Assembly (NCBI RefSeq): GCF_009764685.1
Contig: NZ_VHLM01000019.1
Coordinates: 1 to 64,000 of the forward strand
Direction of reading: 5' to 3'
Length of the DNA: 64,000 nt
From: Flavobacterium sp. I-STPP5a
Lineage (GTDB): Bacteria > Bacteroidota > Bacteroidia > Flavobacteriales > Flavobacteriaceae
Part shown: positions 62,815 to 64,000 of the stretch, piece after piece
Layout: the number at the start of each line of letters is the position of its first letter
How positions within the stretch are numbered: the stretch's first letter is position 1
The notes under the pieces: generated by a model
What the model was told of the DNA's origin: nothing
Seen by the model: only the letters and a program-made list of their open reading frames with translations
Database searches by the model: none
Program-made: the position numbers and the translations under genes

Positions 62815-64000
62815 ATGAAAAAATTATCCTTATTCTTGCTGCTTCCTGCAATGCTATTTGCACAAGAGAAAACGGCACCTGTAACTCCTAAGCAAACAGG
62901 CAGATATGACAACAACAAATTTAGCCAGATGTATGATGTTTTGGCAACGCCAAACATGTTTCGTACTGCATCTGGAGCACCAGGACCTGCTTACTACCAG
63001 CAACAAGCAGATTATAAAATTAACATTGAACTAGACGATAAAAAATCACGATTGACAGGTTCAGAAACCGTGACTTATTCTAACAACTCACCAGATACGT
63101 TAGAGTATTTATGGGTTCAATTAGATCAAAATCAAGCTGCTAAAAACTCGCAGACACCATTGGCAGACAGCCAAAGAATGGAGCAAGTTTTTCCAGCGGG
63201 AAGTTTTGCTACTAAATTTTTAAAAGAGCCAGCAGAACGCGGTTTTAATATTGAACAAGTTAAGGATGCTAAAGGAAATCCTTTATCGTACACGATTAAT
63301 CAAACCATGATGCGTATTAATTTGGCATCACCATTAAAACCGGGAGAAAAATTTTCTTTTTCTATCAACTGGTGGTACAACATTAATAATTATAGACTAG
63401 AAGGCGGTCGTTCTGGATATGAATTGTTTGAAAAAGAAGGCAACAAATTGTATGTAATTGCTCAGTTTTATCCAAGAATGGCGGTGTACAATGATGTTGA
63501 AGGATGGCAAAACATGCAGTTTTGGGGTACAGGAGAGTTTACATTGCCATTTGGTAATTTTGATGTAAATATCACAGTTCCTGCTGATCACGTAATGGAA
63601 GCAACAGGAGAGTTAACCAATAGAAGCGAAGTTTTTACTGCAGAGCAAGTAAAAAGATACGAATTGGCAACTAAATCATATGATAAACCAGTTGTTATTG
63701 TAACACAGGCAGAAGCTGAGGCGGCTGAAAAAGGTTTCTCAGACAAAAAGAAAACATGGAAATTCAGTGCTAAAAACGTTAGAGATTTTGGTATTGCAAC
63801 TTCTAGAAAATTCATTTATGATGCCATGGCGGTGAAACTAAATGATAAAACGGTAATGGCTGTTTCGGTTTACCCAAAAGAAGCCAACCCATTGTGGGGA
63901 GAAACTTCAACTAGAACAGTAGCTCATACTTTAAAAAGTTATTCAGCACATACGTTTGATTATCCGTATCCAAAAGCAGTTTCGGTTTCAGCAGAAGATC
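62815..64000 (+). CDS. M1 family metallopeptidase, N-terminal part (runs off window)
   Basis: The frame is open from ATG at 62815 to the window edge (395 codons). It has a signal peptide (KKLSLFLLLPAMLFAQ) and then an N-terminal domain with KINIELDDKKSRLTGSETVTYSNNSPDTLEYLWVQLDQN, typical of the beta domain of M1 aminopeptidases, and FGNFDVNITVPADHVMEATGEL. The zinc site HExxH lies beyond the window. The enzyme probably cuts peptides in the periplasm or outside the cell. It is preceded by the DUF6702 gene. Confidence 0.85.
   Translation, partial: MKKLSLFLLLPAMLFAQEKTAPVTPKQTGRYDNNKFSQMYDVLATPNMFRTASGAPGPAYYQQQADYKINIELDDKKSRLTGSETVTYSNNSPDTLEYLWVQLDQNQAAKNSQTPLADSQRMEQVFPAGSFATKFLKEPAERGFNIEQVKDAKGNPLSYTINQTMMRINLASPLKPGEKFSFSINWWYNINNYRLEGGRSGYELFEKEGNKLYVIAQFYPRMAVYNDVEGWQNMQFWGTGEFTLPFGNFDVNITVPADHVMEATGELTNRSEVFTAEQVKRYELATKSYDKPVVIVTQAEAEAAEKGFSDKKKTWKFSAKNVRDFGIATSRKFIYDAMAVKLNDKTVMAVSVYPKEANPLWGETSTRTVAHTLKSYSAHTFDYPYPKAVSVSAED

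Overview
The window looks like a chromosomal segment of a Flavobacterium-type member of the Bacteroidota. The evidence is low GC, promoters of the TTG-N19-21-TAnnTTTG type instead of E. coli -10/-35 boxes, A-rich leaders without clear Shine-Dalgarno sites, and typical families: an S46 dipeptidyl peptidase, a DUF5103 type IX secretion plug protein, a DUF5916 protein, a folK-deoxynucleoside kinase fusion, DUF1573 and DUF6702. Most of it is ordinary core chromosome. No phage, transposase, CRISPR array or rRNA operon was seen.

Layout. 1-10.1 kb: end of an unknown gene, an AsmA-like envelope protein, SppA, a HPPK-dNK fusion, a SpoU methyltransferase, a DUF1573 protein and MutS. 10.2-14.4 kb: tRNA-Gly(GCC) and tRNA-Leu(UAA), a DUF1508 protein, a repeat-rich lipoprotein, a DPP11-like S46 peptidase, a 55-residue zinc-ribbon protein and a GNAT enzyme. 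14.4-19.7 kb: an unusual locus with two LytTR-type binding sites, two paralogous 34-residue membrane peptides, a cassette-like insertion carrying an unknown 164-residue protein and an attC-like hairpin, AATC repeat leaders, a secreted S9 peptidase, a 21-residue micro-ORF and a LytS/LytTR-type two-component system. 19.9-25.5 kb: KdtA, a DegT aminotransferase, GalE, a RelE/ParE-like toxin-antitoxin pair, a lipoprotein and FabD.

25.6-45.7 kb: mostly metabolic and housekeeping genes (PurT, U32 protein, aspartate aminotransferase, front-end-like desaturase, RsmG, PruA, ApaG, SNF2 helicase, Map) with dispersed intergenic repeats. A GxxExxY gene is framed by inverted repeats. 45.7-50.8 kb: a TetR-ABC-HlyD-TolC export operon whose ABC protein has lost most nucleotide-binding motifs except Walker A. 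50.8-56.9 kb: an LRR protein, GpmI with an overlapping collagen-like mini-lipoprotein, a DUF5916 protein and an L,D-transpeptidase. 57.2-57.7 kb: two identical tRNA-Gly(UCC) genes followed by a 110-bp tandem repeat that contains tRNA-tail-like sequence. 58.5-64 kb: PepE diverges from an operon of four overlapping paralogous exported proteins, a decayed fifth copy, DUF6702 and the start of an M1 peptidase that runs off the window.

The best candidate for an undescribed system is 14.49-19.68 kb. Direct repeats matching the published LytTR consensus, 21 bp apart, sit just upstream of a promoter that has a perfect -7 box and no -33 box. That promoter drives genes for tiny hydrophobic peptides. An exported peptidase and a LytS-like kinase with its LytTR regulator follow on the same strand. 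A regulator-peptide-peptidase circuit is inferred, not shown.
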